64,000 bases of DNA from Gymnopus androsaceus JB14 (lineage: Eukaryota; Basidiomycota; Agaricomycetes; Agaricales; Omphalotaceae), in the NCBI GenBank assembly GCA_009733575.1, contig ML769449.1:1-64000 (forward strand). Reading direction: 5' to 3'. Numbering within the stretch: the stretch's first letter is position 1; the number at the start of each line of letters is the position of its first letter. The notes below the pieces were generated by a model, which was not told the origin of the DNA, did not search any database, and saw only the letters and a list, made by a program, of their open reading frames with translations. The translations under genes were made by a program, and so were the position numbers. Shown here one piece after another: positions 63,946 to 64,000 of this stretch.

Positions 63946-64000
63946 ACTAGTTCAACCATTAGATTAGTTACTAGTACAACTTATTGGTACTGGTTCAAAC

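Noticed and set aside
63299..63959. Overlapping ORFs of 80-148 codons on both strands
   Set aside because: Artefacts of a 33-bp tandem repeat whose length is a multiple of three.

Overview
This window looks like a transposon-dense stretch of a filamentous fungal nuclear genome, most probably a basidiomycete (Agaricomycetes-like). The evidence is short GT-AG introns of about 55-65 nt, a seven-helix membrane protein of a type I know from basidiomycetes, a relic resembling the clamp-cell regulator Clp1, and the mix of Ty3/gypsy chromovirus, Ty1/copia, LINE, Tc1/mariner and hAT elements. I see no rRNA, tRNA or CRISPR array. The species cannot be named from sequence alone.

Layout. 1-5.3 kb: degenerate repeats, a broken Clp1-like gene, and a dead copia integrase split by a solo LTR. 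5.3-10.7 kb: a large inverted-repeat block holding a minisatellite and an LTR-like element with a 4-bp target duplication. 11.1-12.7 kb: an almost perfect Tc1/mariner element. 13.4-36.4 kb: one LINE acting as host for a deep nest of insertions. A 2-bp-TSD foldback element and a 3.4-kb terminal-inverted-repeat element interrupt its reverse transcriptase. Further on a copia element (19253-33002, TSD CCATT) interrupts it again. A Ty3/gypsy chromovirus (22504-31673) sits inside the copia gag, and a second copy of the 4-bp-TSD element (27453-28600) sits inside the gypsy pol. A hAT element and another foldback element sit near the LINE 3' end. Many insertions can be placed to the base because the interrupted reading frame serves as its own empty-site reference.

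37-59 kb is the only gene-bearing zone: a seven-helix membrane protein (40.0-41.6 kb), a decayed inositol-monophosphatase-like gene (43.8-44.8 kb), a damaged methylthioadenosine phosphorylase gene (49.7-50.7 kb) and a purine nucleoside permease gene (53.3-54.5 kb). These lie among many small TIR elements, including a hAT-like element that carries a piece of an MFS transporter gene. 60-62.5 kb is a second copia relic with its own nested elements. The window ends in telomere-like degenerate repeats and a 33-bp minisatellite.

The most interesting item is a spliced gene encoded antisense to the gypsy pol, between the chromodomain and the 3' LTR. It predicts a coiled-coil protein with an acidic tract, a basic stretch and a canonical Zn(2)-Cys(6) cluster. 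Other notable items are a duplicated polypurine tract inside pol (candidate central PPT), a foldback family with variable 2-bp target duplications, a mariner transposase with Gln at the third catalytic position, and strong CpG-to-TpG/CpA asymmetry between two copies of one element, which suggests methylation-driven decay.
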